Shown in pieces: positions 44,976-57,715 of a stretch of 64,000 bases of DNA; positions within the stretch are counted from its first letter, which is position 1; each line of letters starts with the position of its first letter. The translations under genes and the position numbers were made by a program. The stretch covers positions 260,501 to 324,500 of the forward strand of contig CAJNDS010002258.1 of assembly GCA_905221605.1 (NCBI GenBank), read 5' to 3'. The notes beneath the pieces are model-generated. The model saw nothing but the letters and a program-made list of their open reading frames with translations, made no database searches and was not told where the DNA came from. Source of the DNA: Symbiodinium natans. Lineage: Eukaryota; Sar; Dinophyceae; Suessiales; Symbiodiniaceae.

Positions 44976-46720
44976 GCGATCTCACTCGCTCGGAGTCTAT
45001 GGACATCACCAACGATCCCCGTTTCTTCACGGACAGCCTGGGCTATATTCAGTAGCAGTTGCTAGTGGCGCGTGTGATCTTAGAGAGACTTCCACGATGA
45101 CACGAGTACCGGGCCAAGAAATTACACAGACACAGACGGCCATGCAGGAGAACGTCTTGACTGCGCGGCTCACAGCTTTTGCAAGTCTTGGTGTCGTCGC
45201 TGGCCTCATGGTGCAGAACTCGCTGGACCCTTCACAGCACAACTGTGCAGCCACTCCTTGATGCCTCTGCGAATTCGAAGGAGAGAGACGTGGATCACAG
45301 GGAAAGATTTCGTAGGAGAATGAAAAGAAAAAGCGGAGGAAGGGGGGGGAGGAGGAGCGTGAGCGTGCAGATGATGGGTTCGCAGCTGCCAAGGATCATC
45401 TCTTCGCGATGCAGAAGAGAATGAACCCCTTCAAAGGCGATGTCGTCGATCCTTGGCTTCTTGCAGCATCAGCACTCCCTGCTTCAGGGAGCTTCACACA
45501 CAGGAAAAGAATTGGGCCTCGCAGTTGTGCTCGTATCCAGTTCTTGGTGTCTACTTGTACGTGCTTGCTGAGGATGGATCCTGTCAGCTTTGTGGATTCC
45601 TCTTGCTTGGCATCGTCCAATATCTCAATGTCATTGCCACATACGCACCGTGCTCAGAAGACTGGCTTGCCCATACATGCCTTAGGCCGAAAGTTGCCAC
45701 TCTCAAGCAGCTGAGGTGGGTGTGGCGCAGCCTTATCACACAATTCGGCTTATGACTGCAGGCCCTGCAGGACTCGGGATATGTGGAAGACATCATCAAG
45801 ACGTCGAGACCCCATACGAGGGACGTGCGACGACCCAAGCGCATGAGTAATTCGCGACATTGTTGCATCTAGTGGCGAGGATTCGAAGCCTCAGCTTGTG
45901 CCTTGACTCGATGCAAGGCTATTGTGAGCCTTTGCACTCATGTGTGCAGTCCGCGGCAAGTTAAGGCTATTATCTGAATCCAAACATTAGCACGTGGAGA
46001 CACTTTGCGGTGTCCATGGCGTTGATATCCTTGCCCATTTTCTTGGCAAGCAGCGGGCTGCGAATCTCAGCTCCACCAAGCCTGAACATACAATCGTTAC
46101 AAGGTGTGCAGCGCATGCAGCGGTGCAACGTCACGAGTAACTAGATAACCGAGGTATGATCGTGAAGTTCGATCGGGTTCCTCGGCTGCATTGCTCCAGT
46201 CTCGTGCTCTAGGGATACTAGCGAGATGGGGCATACAGCTTCGGAGCCACGATTGGACATGTAGTCAGGTGTCCCATGAGTTGTTCTGTCCGAACTTGTC
46301 CCGCTAAGCTCACAAGTATGCTGCTGGACTGGGCGTATTGCCCCTGTGTAAGGAAAACTACGACTTCCCGGATCCGACACGGAACTCCTCATCTACCTTT
46401 GATAAAGCTCTTGGTTGGGGCATGCACCTTTGAGGCAACAGTACCCCACATTACCCCACCCATTGCCTCGCTTGGGAAGACATGTCCGAAGGGGTCGTAG
46501 AGCTCCGGAGTCCTATTCTTTAAGCTCAGGTGTGTATACTTCTTGGTGATGGCCGCGACTGTACGTTGCGCAGCCAACATGATTCAGACAGGGCGAATTC
46601 GGTTTCTAGTTGCGACATGGTATTCTCCTGGGGGCCTGCCATGTGCAGTCTTTGTGCCTCTCAGTCTACGTCCATCGCTTGCACTTCAAAGTCTTCGATG
46701 AAAAGTATGAGCGCGTGAAG
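44976..46720 (+). CDS. unknown membrane protein, paralogue copy B
   Basis: Blocks parallel to copy A: about 44985-45045 ESMDITNDPRFFTDSLG; about 45139-45232 ENVLTARLTAFASLGVVAGL, then MVQNSLD; 45394-45438 DHLFAMQKRMNPFKG; 45573-45644 CQLCGFLLLGIVQYLNVIAT; 45716-45770 VGVAQPYHTIRLMTAGPAG; 45966 to about 46065 GYYLNPNISTWRHFAVSMAL, then ISLPIFLASSGLR; about 46152 GMIVKFDR; about 46672-46715 VHRLHFKVFDEKYERVK. Introns 45439-45572 (GA-AG) and 45645-45715 (GC-AG) have no counterpart in copy A. Both copies end the TAGPxG exon at a GA donor in phase 1. Whether the copies are separate genes or one long gene with a repeated domain is not settled. Confidence 0.6.
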
Positions 46721-49700
46721 CCGAGCCTTTTTCAACACCGCGAGGCTGGGTTTGGGAAGCCCCGCTCATTCGGATGGTCATTGCTTGCCGTCGATTCACG
46801 TCGACCATGTCCTTGTAACCAGCAGCCGAACTTCAGACAAAGGCAGTCTTCGTTGGTCATCGGTTGGTCAAACAACCAAACACGAGGACAACGCTTCCCC
46901 AGCAAGCACACCGTGTAAACATCTGCATGACGTGGGCCCAGCCTTTCTCAGTAGAGCAACAACAACATGACAACTACCCAGCCTCACACCCTAGAGTAAC
47001 TTGAGCAGATCACGCTGGTGAACAACGGGGCCGCTGCACGTAGATGCCAGAGCTGCGTCGTCCGAGAGCAACGGACATTGTCTGCAGCAGCCAACATGAG
47101 GCCCCAGCGGCATAAGGCCACCTCTGCAACTTTGGCAGGGTTTGTCGCCCGGTTCAAAATGCTCTTACGGCACTCGCAATGCGGGCTTTTCTAATTGTAT
47201 CATTGTCATCGTCTCCGGTAGCCCCGTGGAGCATGGCAAGGAAGTCAGACGCCAGAAGGCCCGTATTCCTTCTTTTGGGATTAGGTTCTCAGATAAACGC
47301 CGCTTTACTTTGGGACCTACATGACCTACACAATATGGAGGAACCCGAGGTGTTCTTAAGCAAAATGGATATAGTGTCTTGAAGCTTGAAACCACGACAG
47401 CATACAGAGGAGAATCTGGCGCGGAGTAGGACAGCTTGCTTGTGAGCGATGGAAAAACATGAATCCGCGAGGAAATAGATCAACAAAACAGACAGGCTAT
47501 GAAGATGTAGAGGTAAAGCAAGCAAAGCAAATTGAGGACCTCCTGCAAAACTATAGGTATTCTTAGCCAGCTTCTATTTTACATGGCTGGGAAATCACAA
47601 GCTTCCTGCACCATGCAGTTTGGTACTTTGCATGCCGCCGGACCTTGCAGGTCCTGGACGTGATGAGCTCCAGACCCTTGGCGGGATCAATGGTGGTATT
47701 CTGGTAGATTTTAGGCTTCGGGGCTTCGGGGTAAGAGTAGCAGTCTGACAGAGGGCCCCATGTAGTCCATGCTGAAGCTCAGCTCGTGACAGGCGTTTCA
47801 AAGCATTCGCCAGCCAAAACGTTTCTGTCTGCTTGGGGTTATTGCTTCGAGTGCCTACGAAGCTTTTCAGTCCTCTTGACAGTTCGATCGGCATCATTTG
47901 CGCAGGAATATTCGGCTCTGGCAGGACTGCGGGGGCATGAGCTGAACAGATTGTCTAAGACTTCTTTGCGTGGCCCCATTGTCTCGTTCGTTCCTGTGTG
48001 CATGTAATTACACGCATCAGCAACTTTGCAGGATTCGAAAGACGGGTGCTTGTGCCGAAATTTATGCAGACCTCTGGCATAGTTTCCGACACGAGCAATG
48101 CCTGATGGCAGGGTGTGCTAGATGCCATAGCTTGGCGGCAACTCATCGATCTGTCTTCGAGATCTGACACTTTTGAGAGCCCTTCTCAAATCGAGGTTAG
48201 CGGCGACGAGCGGAGAGATTGCAGCGCCTTCGTACCGTATGGAGCTTTTGTGTCACGGCTGCAAAGTCGGGCAAGGGGTTCTTTGCTGTCGTGCAGTCGC
48301 TTCCGGCCCAAGGTTGTTTTGGCAAGATGGTCCATGGTGGGCTCAACGCAGCCTCCCCACCCTGCATGACCAGAGCGCAGACAGCTACACCATGCCCCCC
48401 ACTTCCACATCTACTAGCTTTAGATGTATGTAGCGTCGTGCAGCAGTCGGGTTGCCCTTCTGAAAGCTTTGCAAGAGCTGCAGCTGATCTCGTCATCTGG
48501 TCGCTAATTCGTCGAGAGCGTAGGCTCTTCACAGGCGGGTTGCGTGGGACTCGGGTTGTAAAGCTTGTATAGAATAGCTGAATAGCTGTCATATCATCGG
48601 ACACTGGTTCAGTCCTTTGTCTTTCTTGCTGCTTGACATCATTACTGTTAGGAAGCACCTTGTACACATCGAGGCGCTCACGTATCACAAGTGTCACCGG
48701 AAAGCTATCTCAATGATGCGCCAGGGCCAAGGTTTGCCCTCTTTTCAGCATGTGCTCAGGCATCGCTGTATGTTAAAAGGTCCCCTGCGGTCTGAGTGGA
48801 TGATAGTGGATGCTTCGACAGGATGCGGGGCTGTCTTGGTAAACTTTGACCTTCAGGTTCTTGCACGCAGCGGGTTGGACTCAGACAGGCGAGGCTTTCT
48901 GTTTGGACTTGCCTCGTGACAGCATGTGCCGTGCGAAAGGAGTGCTGAGTGGTGTAGCTTGCATGGGGGTGGTAGATGCGAAGGCAAGCTCATGCGGCAG
49001 GAATGACAGGAATACTCTAGATCACAGTGTCTGAAGGGCATGCCCACTGCAATCAATGAGCGACCCACAGTGAAACGCTTGGCAGGTTGGCGACGGACAG
49101 GTTTCGGCGCCGGAATATCAGTTGCATTCGAAGCATTTGCACGGCGCCCATATGTTGCGCATTCCAGAAACTGTTGAAGACGGTAGGCGTCCAAATTAGA
49201 TGTCCCGTTCGACCCTTGTGCTCTGCAAGGAGGAATTGTAGCAAAGGCTTCCTGCATTTCCCGGGCTGGGAGGAGGCAGGGACATGGCGAGAAGTCACTG
49301 GAGCTGTCACGGGTCCCATGTGTGAGCAGGTCCCACGCCGCTTGTCACAGGAGACTGGGCCGATGCTTTGGCTGATTCCTGAGCGTAGCATCCTCTTGCT
49401 ACTTCTCGTCGGCTTGCCCGCAGGGCCTGAGAGATTCATGATACGGCTGCCAGTGCCGATTGTAATGATTGGCGGTACCTAGAGCATTCGAATTTGCCCT
49501 GCGGAGTGAGTGACAAGAGCAACGAAGCTAAGGCTGATTGTGGCTGGAACTTTGACAGCCTTCTGCTGCTGTTTTGGCTGCTTCTTCAGGACTGCACTAG
49601 GGCAAGACTTGGCGGAAGCGCAGCTGATTTCATGTCGCCTCTGCCGGGACATGGGAAAAGCAGCTTTCCCGAGCCTTGAGAGGAAGTCTTCATTCTGCAA

Positions 49701-50440
49701 GGGGCCCAAGCTGCCTTGCATGTGGTATTGCTACTGCATCCATGTGATGTCTCAACGCCTGCCTCAGTAGGTGCCTGGAAAGTGCGACCGAGAAAGGCTT
49801 GCAACTCAGACAGACAGACACACAGCCGAACAGACAGACGAACAGACAGACAGACAGAGATCTCAGAGGCACAGACTGAATGCACAACCTGAACTACGGC
49901 AGATTTCTCGAGCATGTTTTGCTGGGGATGCTTCCGCGGCTCAGAAGACGTGCTCGGCCTGTGTTGTTGAGGCGGCTGTCCGTGAAGGGCCGCCTCCAGA
50001 TACACACTGGCGATGTGCCGAGGGGCTGCAGCCTGAGGACGAAATGCTCGGGAGCGCTCGTGTGCTGCTGTGTTTCAGTACTGTTTCAGTGCTACTCCCA
50101 CTAAGGGGCTTGTGGTGGAAGGGGGCGTCGAGCAACTCCTTGGAGGTGGAAGGGTCCGTGTCCAAGTGGCACGCAAAGCTCTGCCATGGCCACGCAAAGT
50201 GCCCCCCCCAAGTATGTCCAAGTATGTCCAAGTGCGATGAGGCTGTCAGATGATGAGCGCGCAAAGACACGGCACGGGCGGCCAGTGACCTCGGCTTGGG
50301 GGAAGCAGTCGCACGACGCAAATCCGCACACAACGTGCTGTGCCATCATACCGTACTGTAGCGCGTGCACGCACGTGTGGAGAAAAGTGAGTGTGTGTGT
50401 GTGTGTGAGTGTGTGTCGGACGTCGCCGAACACTTGATCA
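46721..50440. other. no gene firmly seen
   Basis: Scattered frames; about 48652-48715 reads RKHLVHIEALTYHKCHRKAI after an AG and might be an exon of the same gene family. A GACA-type microsatellite lies at about 49807-49860 and a (GT)n at about 50391-50416. Nothing else could be supported. Confidence 0.35.
49807..49860. repeat. (GACA)n microsatellite
   Basis: Imperfect run of CAGA/GACA units with two CGAA interruptions. Confidence 0.9.
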
Positions 50441-50462
50441 GGGCCTCGCCACCGCAGCTGTC

Positions 50463-50642
50463 ACAGTATCGATGCCAGAACTATTTCTACACAACATTGC
50501 TCTGCAGATCGTTGCTCTCATCATGTTTTGTGTATGTTGGCGCGAAAAGCAAGATGAGGAGGAGGCGGAGCAGAGCCATGGGAATGAGAGCGCGCAGCAA
50601 TCCCTTGGCAACATGTCGAATTTTCATGTCAGATTCACGTAA
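50463..50642 (+). CDS. candidate exon: one membrane helix plus acidic tail
   Basis: The frame reads MPELFLHNIALQIVALIMFC, then VCWREKQDEEEAEQSHGN before a TAA. One hydrophobic helix is followed by a charged tail, with no recognised family. It could be the 3' exon of an upstream membrane-protein gene. Confidence 0.28.
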   Translation, partial: TVSMPELFLHNIALQIVALIMFCVCWREKQDEEEAEQSHGNESAQQSLGNMSNFHVRFT

Positions 50643-50754
50643 AAAACCATTCTTTCCCATCCTAGCTCCTCCTCCTCCTCCTCTCCTCCTACTCGTTGCT
50701 ATCCGCGAGCATGTACAAGATTTGAGGCATCCATGAAGTCGTTAAGACAATATA

Positions 50755-50756
<2 letters not shown>

Positions 50757-50808
<52 letters not shown>

Positions 50809-50820
50809 TGTGTGTGTGTC
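50757..50820. repeat. (TG)n microsatellite
   Basis: About 60 bp of nearly pure TG, with a TC interruption near the end. Confidence 0.97.
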
Positions 50821-50829
50821 TCATACGTA

Positions 50830-53346
50830 CACAGAAGAATGCGAAATTGTGAACAGATATGCATGCATACGATGCCAGCCAACCCAAGATTCGGCCCGGC
50901 CAGGCTTGATCTAGGAAGCCACCCTCAAGAGTAGCCTTGATCCTCAGAAGTAGGGTTTGATCCGCAAGCTGAGGCCGATACCCGAGACTCAGCAAGCCTG
51001 CGGCGCAGAGAGCGCGGGACTTGAGACATGGGGACGATGCGTTCGGGATTTTGTTTGTACAACTTCCGGAGCAAAAGCTTAGGTCGCCCTGCGACGAGCC
51101 CTGGGCACACGAGGCGAGGTGCTGATTTGGGGTACATAGATAGGCGTCATGAAGTCGTACGAGCTCTTAAGCACTGCAGTGCCCCTTAAGCAACCTGAAG
51201 TCTGGAAGGATGTTTCAGGCTTTCTTTCAGGGCTGCGGCTGGGATGCATCGGAAGGACTCGTGCGGGCTCTGCTCCTCCTTTCCGAGATGCCGAGGACTG
51301 GAGAACTTTTGGGACATGTCCAATGGCCGAGAGCCAATTGCAAGCTTGCAGGTTGAAGCCCTTATGCCGACGGCAAGAAGCAAGTGCACACAACTCCTAG
51401 ATGTCTCTCTTTCGCCGAAACTGGCGATCAACACCAAGCCACTGTAAGAGCCCCGACGCATCATGGCAGTTGAAGCTTTGGGAGCACGAGATACTTTGAG
51501 GAGACTCGTATTGCTGGTCCTTTTTTCGGGTAGAGCTGTGTAAAGGATTCGTGTAAGTACTGAAATTCTGAAAGCAAAACTCCTAAATCTAGCAGTCCGA
51601 GTTGGCATCTGCTCTCCGGTACCCTGTAGAAGAAAACAGCTTTGAGGTGGCAAACACAAAGAAGAGACATGTCCTCAACTTGGCTTGAAAAAACCCGACG
51701 TCGAAGTGCACACCACCACTAGAGGGGAAGCTTTCTGAATCTTGAAGATCAGGATCAGGGGCGGCCCTCAACAGCGCCGGCCTCCCCTGGGTCTCAGGAC
51801 CACGCCTTCAGCAGGCACAGGGGAAACCAGGAGAAGATCCGTATTTCTGTCCTATCTTGCCAATGGGGCATTTTTGCCAGTCTCCTCTGCCTTTTTGCCA
51901 GGCGTCAAGCCTGGGATGCCCGGCGCGCGCGGCATGTGCATGACGTGGCCGGATTTCGACTGTGCACAGCAGCGTGCCGTGGTGCCGCTGCTGCCAGGTT
52001 CGCTGCCCGAGATGCGCAGAGAGATGCTCCGGCCACAGGGCAGCGGCTCATGCCTGCTGCACTTTTCATGGGCTTTAGCATCGACAGTGAGATAAGACTG
52101 CCACAGATATCCGCGTGATTCGAAGAGCAGAGATAAGAAAACATGTGCCGAAAAAGTGTTGCTCTCCCCTTCTTTGGCTTTGAAGCTTCGCCGCGTAGTA
52201 GCTTGGAGGGCAGCCATCCTGCCCTAGGCCTGCTCCAGAACAGTCACACTGTCACGCCAGGCTTCTGAAAGAGATGCTTGAGTCTTGAGAGCTTGCCCAT
52301 GCTTGAATCGAAGGGTTCTCGTTTAAAGTCCACCCCCTCAACCACTCCACCACCATCTCTCCCTGGGTGCAGTTGGTATTGCAACCGGGGGCGAAAATCA
52401 TCAAAAGAAATGGGGGTCAGTGGGGGCTTCCCCTGGAATGATCGAAAAGGTAGCATACCTCGTCGGAGGTCATAGCTTGCACTGGATCTTTAGAAAGGGA
52501 AAAGTAGTTCTGCTGCTTGCCAAGCGGAGGCAGCATGCGCCTGCGCCATCCGAGCAGTGTAGCTCATGTGAGACTCCTCGTCAGAGCTCCATGGAAGAGA
52601 TATATCGTACCTAGGCATACCTTGGCTTCAGTGCTGATCTTTGACTTCGAGTCATGCTATGTTTATGTTGTCGACGTATGTACCATTGCAAGATATTGCA
52701 AGTCTGCATCCAAGGTGGCGGCTGTCTTCGTGGCATATTATGCCTGCTCACTAAAGTTGTGGCAGGACACAGTGGCTAGCCAGCAGAGCAACGTGCAGCA
52801 ACTAGATCGCGGTGCGAATGTGCTGTTCCCTTTGGATTGTGTTACATACCGAAAGCCTTTCAATACATTTCGTGATTTCGCTTTCTGAGTACCGTCGTTA
52901 ACAGCTTACAGAGTTTTGCCGCTGACGACATCACCTCGCTTTCTACGTCCTCCTCCATGCGTTGCAGGCTCATACAGCCAGTCAGCAGAGGTTCATGCAC
53001 ACTTGTAGCATGCATGCACGAACAGCATGGTTCGAAGGATGCGATGCCCTACTTACCGCTCTGAACGGAATCACAGTAGCAGTAAACGTGCGCGCTCGCA
53101 TTTGCGCGTGGGAATCAGTACCAGAATGTCGTGTAGAGAGGGCCGAAGGTGCCGGCGAACCTCCCGTCCTTTCGTGGCAACACTGGGTTGACATCTTGAA
53201 ACGACGCTGAAGCGAACCCGCCCATATCCGCCCCCGTTCCAAGCTCTAGCTTGATTGTCCTGATCCGAAACGTCGCGAAGCCCTGAAACAACTCTCGATT
53301 ACTACGACGGAGGGTTTAGGGATATTCAGGGCACCTAGACCATAAA
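50830..53346. other. no gene firmly seen
   Basis: Overlapping frames on both strands (for example 51186-51659 minus, 51742-52095 plus, 52517-52888 plus) have no family motif and no convincing splice pairs. Confidence 0.35.
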
Positions 53347-53667
53347 ATGCCAAGCAACCCAACACATGAGATTTCGGTACAGAAAATTGAAAACCTCCAA
53401 AATGGACGAAAAGGGAAGTGGGGTGGGGGTTATCTGAGGGTTTTGGAAGCAGCCGACCACTGCCGGATGCTTCGCACACAGATACTTGAATCCCGTGCTA
53501 AAAACGTGCGGAGCTTCGATGAGGTTGGCCAGCCGTACCAATGGGCCTTGGAAGAACAGAAGAGGCTCATCAAAGAGAAGGCTGAAGCTGCCAAGGCCTT
53601 CTGCAATTGCGTCCACCGGAGATGTCTCATGTCGCAATTCGTCAACTTGAGCCCTAGCAGACTTTAG
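53347..53667 (+). CDS. candidate exon, helical unknown protein
   Basis: The frame contains VLEAADHCRMLRTQILESRA, then VRSFDEVGQPYQWALEEQKR and LIKEKAEAAKAF, a charged helical pattern unlike a chance frame. The overlapping minus-strand frame is longer but hydrophobic and patternless. The family is not recognised; start and end are unproven. Confidence 0.33.
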   Translation: MPSNPTHEISVQKIENLQNGRKGKWGGGYLRVLEAADHCRMLRTQILESRAKNVRSFDEVGQPYQWALEEQKRLIKEKAEAAKAFCNCVHRRCLMSQFVNLSPSRL

Positions 53668-54664
53668 CATGTCTTGCGGCCTGCAGGAGAAGGGCGTCTC
53701 CTTCACAAGTGGACAACAAGATCAGAAGGACAAACTCTGCATTTAGCCGGCCTCACTTTGAGCTTCACTTGAAAGCGATGTCAGGAGACCGAGCTCGGAA
53801 TTGATGAGGAGTTGCATGGAGTTGCTGCATGGAGTAGCTTGGGGGCCTGAGCAGGGAGTATGCCCTATACAGCCTTCAGACGTGGCCCTCGAAGGAGTCC
53901 CTGCCCTCTCAGATGATGCCGGGTGCTTTTGCGTGCGTCTTCATTTTCCTGATGCTTGGCAGCGAGTTAGTGCAAGTTACTGGTGGCGTGCAGCAGACGC
54001 TTTAGACGCCGATGCTTAATCCACAATGCTAGTGCGCCGACGGAGAAAGAGGCCTGCGGCAGTTGTTGGTGCAGTTTTTTTGTTGGGCAAAGTAACGTAG
54101 GCAGACAAGAAGCAGCCGCTGCATCCGCACATGCTTGGGCAACATGTGTTGCGTGAGTTCATGTCATGTGATTGCACTCCCAGGAACATAGTGGCAACTC
54201 GGCCACCTTATGCAGAAATCAGCTTTGTTAGCAGTCTGCGCAGCTGCATGTTGGGGTATCGGCATCTTTCGGAGCTCTGTTGTGCAAGCTTGCTCCTTGC
54301 ATCACCTGCTGCACAATCCATTGTTTTTCGGACCAGTGGAAGGTGCATGTGCTGTTCCACCTGATGTGCGTTTGGTCCATCTCCTTCCGAGCACTGGTTC
54401 TCTTTCAGCCATCCAGACGAGTTCAGCATGGCAGCGGCTCATCTTGACTGTGCTCCCACGTGGTTCCTAAGCCCTAAGCCCCTACCCCAAACTCGTGCTG
54501 CAATCGCTTGAAGATTCAGTCGCTCCCCAACAGCCTTGCACATGGAGTTCTGCAATGTCCGGTGAAAAAACCAACGAACGCGAAACCCTGAACTTTGTTC
54601 AACCGGCTCATCTTCCAATGAAAAGCCTAAAGTTTTGGAGTAGAGCAGTGCCTCGGAGCCAGAG
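53668..54664. other. no exon firmly seen; ATPase 5' exons expected here
   Basis: The first two membrane helices of the P5A ATPase should be encoded upstream of 54665. A frame at 54210-54470 has a hydrophobic start (LLAVCAAACWGIGIF) but no sequence match to the family, so I leave it unassigned. Confidence 0.3.
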
Positions 54665-57600
54665 GTTTTGTGCGCGTGACGCCTCACGCCAACAAGGGCA
54701 AGCCGGACATCTGTGAAGTCCATGAGTCAGAGGCTGGAAGGGAAGAAGTTGGAGTTCCAGCCAGAAGGCTTCGTAGCTGAGATCCTCACAGACGCTCATG
54801 AGTTGCGAGACGGCGGGACACTCCTCACAGGTCACGCTGAATTGCCACTTCAAGTTTCAGCATCCTGGCCGATAAAGATCAGGATGCCTGGACTTTTAGC
54901 GCGCTTCTTTTTGCTGAGCGGCTCGTAGCGGCTTGTTGCGAGATGGCTTAGGCGTAAGAGCTCTACGGAGAAAAGCAAGCAAAAAAGCCCCCCCCCCCCC
55001 CCCCGAGAGGTACCAGAACTTTGAGTTCGTCGAGGCTGGAACTGAAGACCCAGATCTCCTGGGCGCAGCTTGGATTTCCAGAATTTTTGGAGAGAAGCAG
55101 GCGATGTGGAGAAGCAGACCGCAGACCTGACATGACATCTCATGTGACCCCTCGCCCGACTCTCATCCTCCCTAGCAATGTAATTTGTAGGCCTGCTTGC
55201 GCTGCGAGAGCCCACATTGAGCTTTGTGCTGCGCTCACCTGTGTTTGAGCTCTGCAAGGACGTAGATCTGCCAGGTGGCTTATCTGCACGCAAGCCGGCC
55301 CGACTGCTTCACGGGTCACGAGCGGTGAAGTGAGCCATCGAGCTTGCTGCGCAGAAAGTCCCAGGTGTACGATTGATTCAATGTCCAACAAACCTACCTT
55401 GGAGCACATATCGGGACTGCAAAGGACAAGCGGACACGCATTCGCTTTTGCTTTTCAGCTGTGGGCCGCACATGTTTCGAAGGACTCGAGTCGTCGAGCA
55501 AGGTGGAGCTGGCCAAGGATAGATCTTGTTGAGCAAGCCGTGTCGAGATGAAGCCTATATCTACTAAGTCTACTATCCCCGGTGTTGCTTCTGCATGGGC
55601 GCTTCTTGATAAGGACAAGTATGGGACCAATGTGTTCGACCTGCCCAAGCCGACTTTCATGCAGTGACCAGGCTTGGAGGCAGCCGTTGAAAAGTTGAAG
55701 GTGTTGGGGTCTTTCCGCACTACGCAGCTGGTCTGTTAATGAACTTGTGCCCGCTGGAAGCGAACCTTGAGTGTCGTTGATGCTGAGGCTTTTTCAGAAG
55801 CAGCTGATATCACCACTCGTGATTTTCCAGCTCTTCTCAGCGGCCCTTTGGGTTATGGATACCATGTGGTGTCTTGGCTTCAGAGCTGCGCACATCCAGA
55901 CATGTTTCACTTGAGTGGGACTGCCAAAGTACGATGCTCAGGAAATACACCTGCTTCACCTTGGGGAGCATCCTCATGTTTGAAGCCTCCACTGTTTTCC
56001 AGCGCTTGAAGTCCATGGCAACCCTTCGCGGGATGAGCACAAAGAGCCTCTTGTCTTCATTGTGATATGTACGCGTGGCCACCCATCGCAACCTTCTCTT
56101 GTTGTAGAAGAGTTCCCAAGGTCCTGCTTTCTGCAGCCTATAGCAGCAAATGGTTTGACGGGCTACCCTCAGTGTCCCGTAGCCACCATCAACGCAATCC
56201 CTATTTTCTGCTGATGCCTCATGTTTGGTGACATGGTGGTGGTCTAAAAATCAGTTGGTGATGCATAGGCAAGTAAGTGTAATTCTATTCTTGCTCTGCT
56301 ATTGGCCGTCTTCCCCTCCTTAAAGTTCATCGGCCCGTCGCCCAGGCTTCAATGCCTCTTCCTCAGTGTGCGCCAAGCGAAGGTGATGCTTCTGCTGAGT
56401 ACGCCCAAGCGCGTTCTACTGTGATTGCAGTGCCACACATCATAATATGATTACAGATCTCCATAACCATACAACAGTATTATGTATACGAGTATCGAGA
56501 TAAGCTGCCAAGGTCTTCGTTTTCCGCTGTGGGAAGTGGGAGGACCGGCCCATAGAGGATCTCCTGCCGGGCGACCTGATCTCCTTGCACACCAAGCCAC
56601 CCGGCTGCTTTTTTTGACACGTGGTACGACCATGCATCTGCTTAAACGTGGTAAGAACGCAGCGCCGAAAATTCTAGCATGGGCAAAAAAAAAATATATA
56701 TATATATATATCTATCTATCTATATATATATATAGGAAACATACGTGCTAATGGGTTTTTCGGTATTTCGCCAGTATTCAAACAATGAAGGATAGTTTCT
56801 GGGACACTTCCATTTGTCGGTAGGTGTGGTCTGGGAAGCGGAGACGACTAGAAAATCCTATCAAGCCACTTGCACCAGCTTTGTAAGAGTTTGCCCAAGA
56901 ACTGTAGCTCGCACGGGCTTGTCCTAAAGTCACTGGGCTCATGTACATTGCTCGTTTTCCCCACCCTAGGTGTGGGGCTGTTAGATTTGAAACTAAACTC
57001 TTCTCCTCGCCCGGTCTACTCTGCCCACCACCCGCATCCCACCCCCAGAATATCCCCAGAGAATGTCTGGAGTCCCCAAGCTCTGGGTGTCCCAGCCCCA
57101 GAGCATCCCCTCAACATTCCTAGAAGAAAAAAGACCCTGGAGTGCGCTGCCCCAAGAGTATCCCCAGAAAACCCCTGGAGTGCCCACATCCAGAGCCAGC
57201 AAATTCCTTGCCTGCAGAAATGGAGATGTTCGAAGTAGAAGAATGTACAATGCAAGGGACACATCGGGTGCCAGGAGAATCTTAGAATGTCTCTTGTATA
57301 CTACCCTGGGGATCAGGTGCCCGCAGAATGTTAGAAGGCGCCGGAAAAAGAGACTATGTGGTTTGACAGGTTTTGGGAGGATTGTAGACCGGCATGTAGA
57401 CTGGCACTAAACATGATGCTTGGCCACAGTGTCTGGTATTGCGGGTTCTTGTAAGGTTTGCAGAAGCGAGCGAACGAATGATGATACTTAATACTTAGCT
57501 ACGCTATTTTGGGTTGTAGGTCTTCTGCGGTAGTATTTGCTTGGAGGAAGGTTGCATTGCAGACTGTTAAAGGTAACTCATGTCGCGCCCGAAAACCCAA

Positions 57601-57684
57601 AACGGTGGATAACTGAGGGGGTAGCTTCAGGAGTCCTGGGTTTAAAAGGGCGGTGGCTAACCAAAGTAAAACGATGTGTGTGTT

Positions 57685-57715
<31 letters not shown>

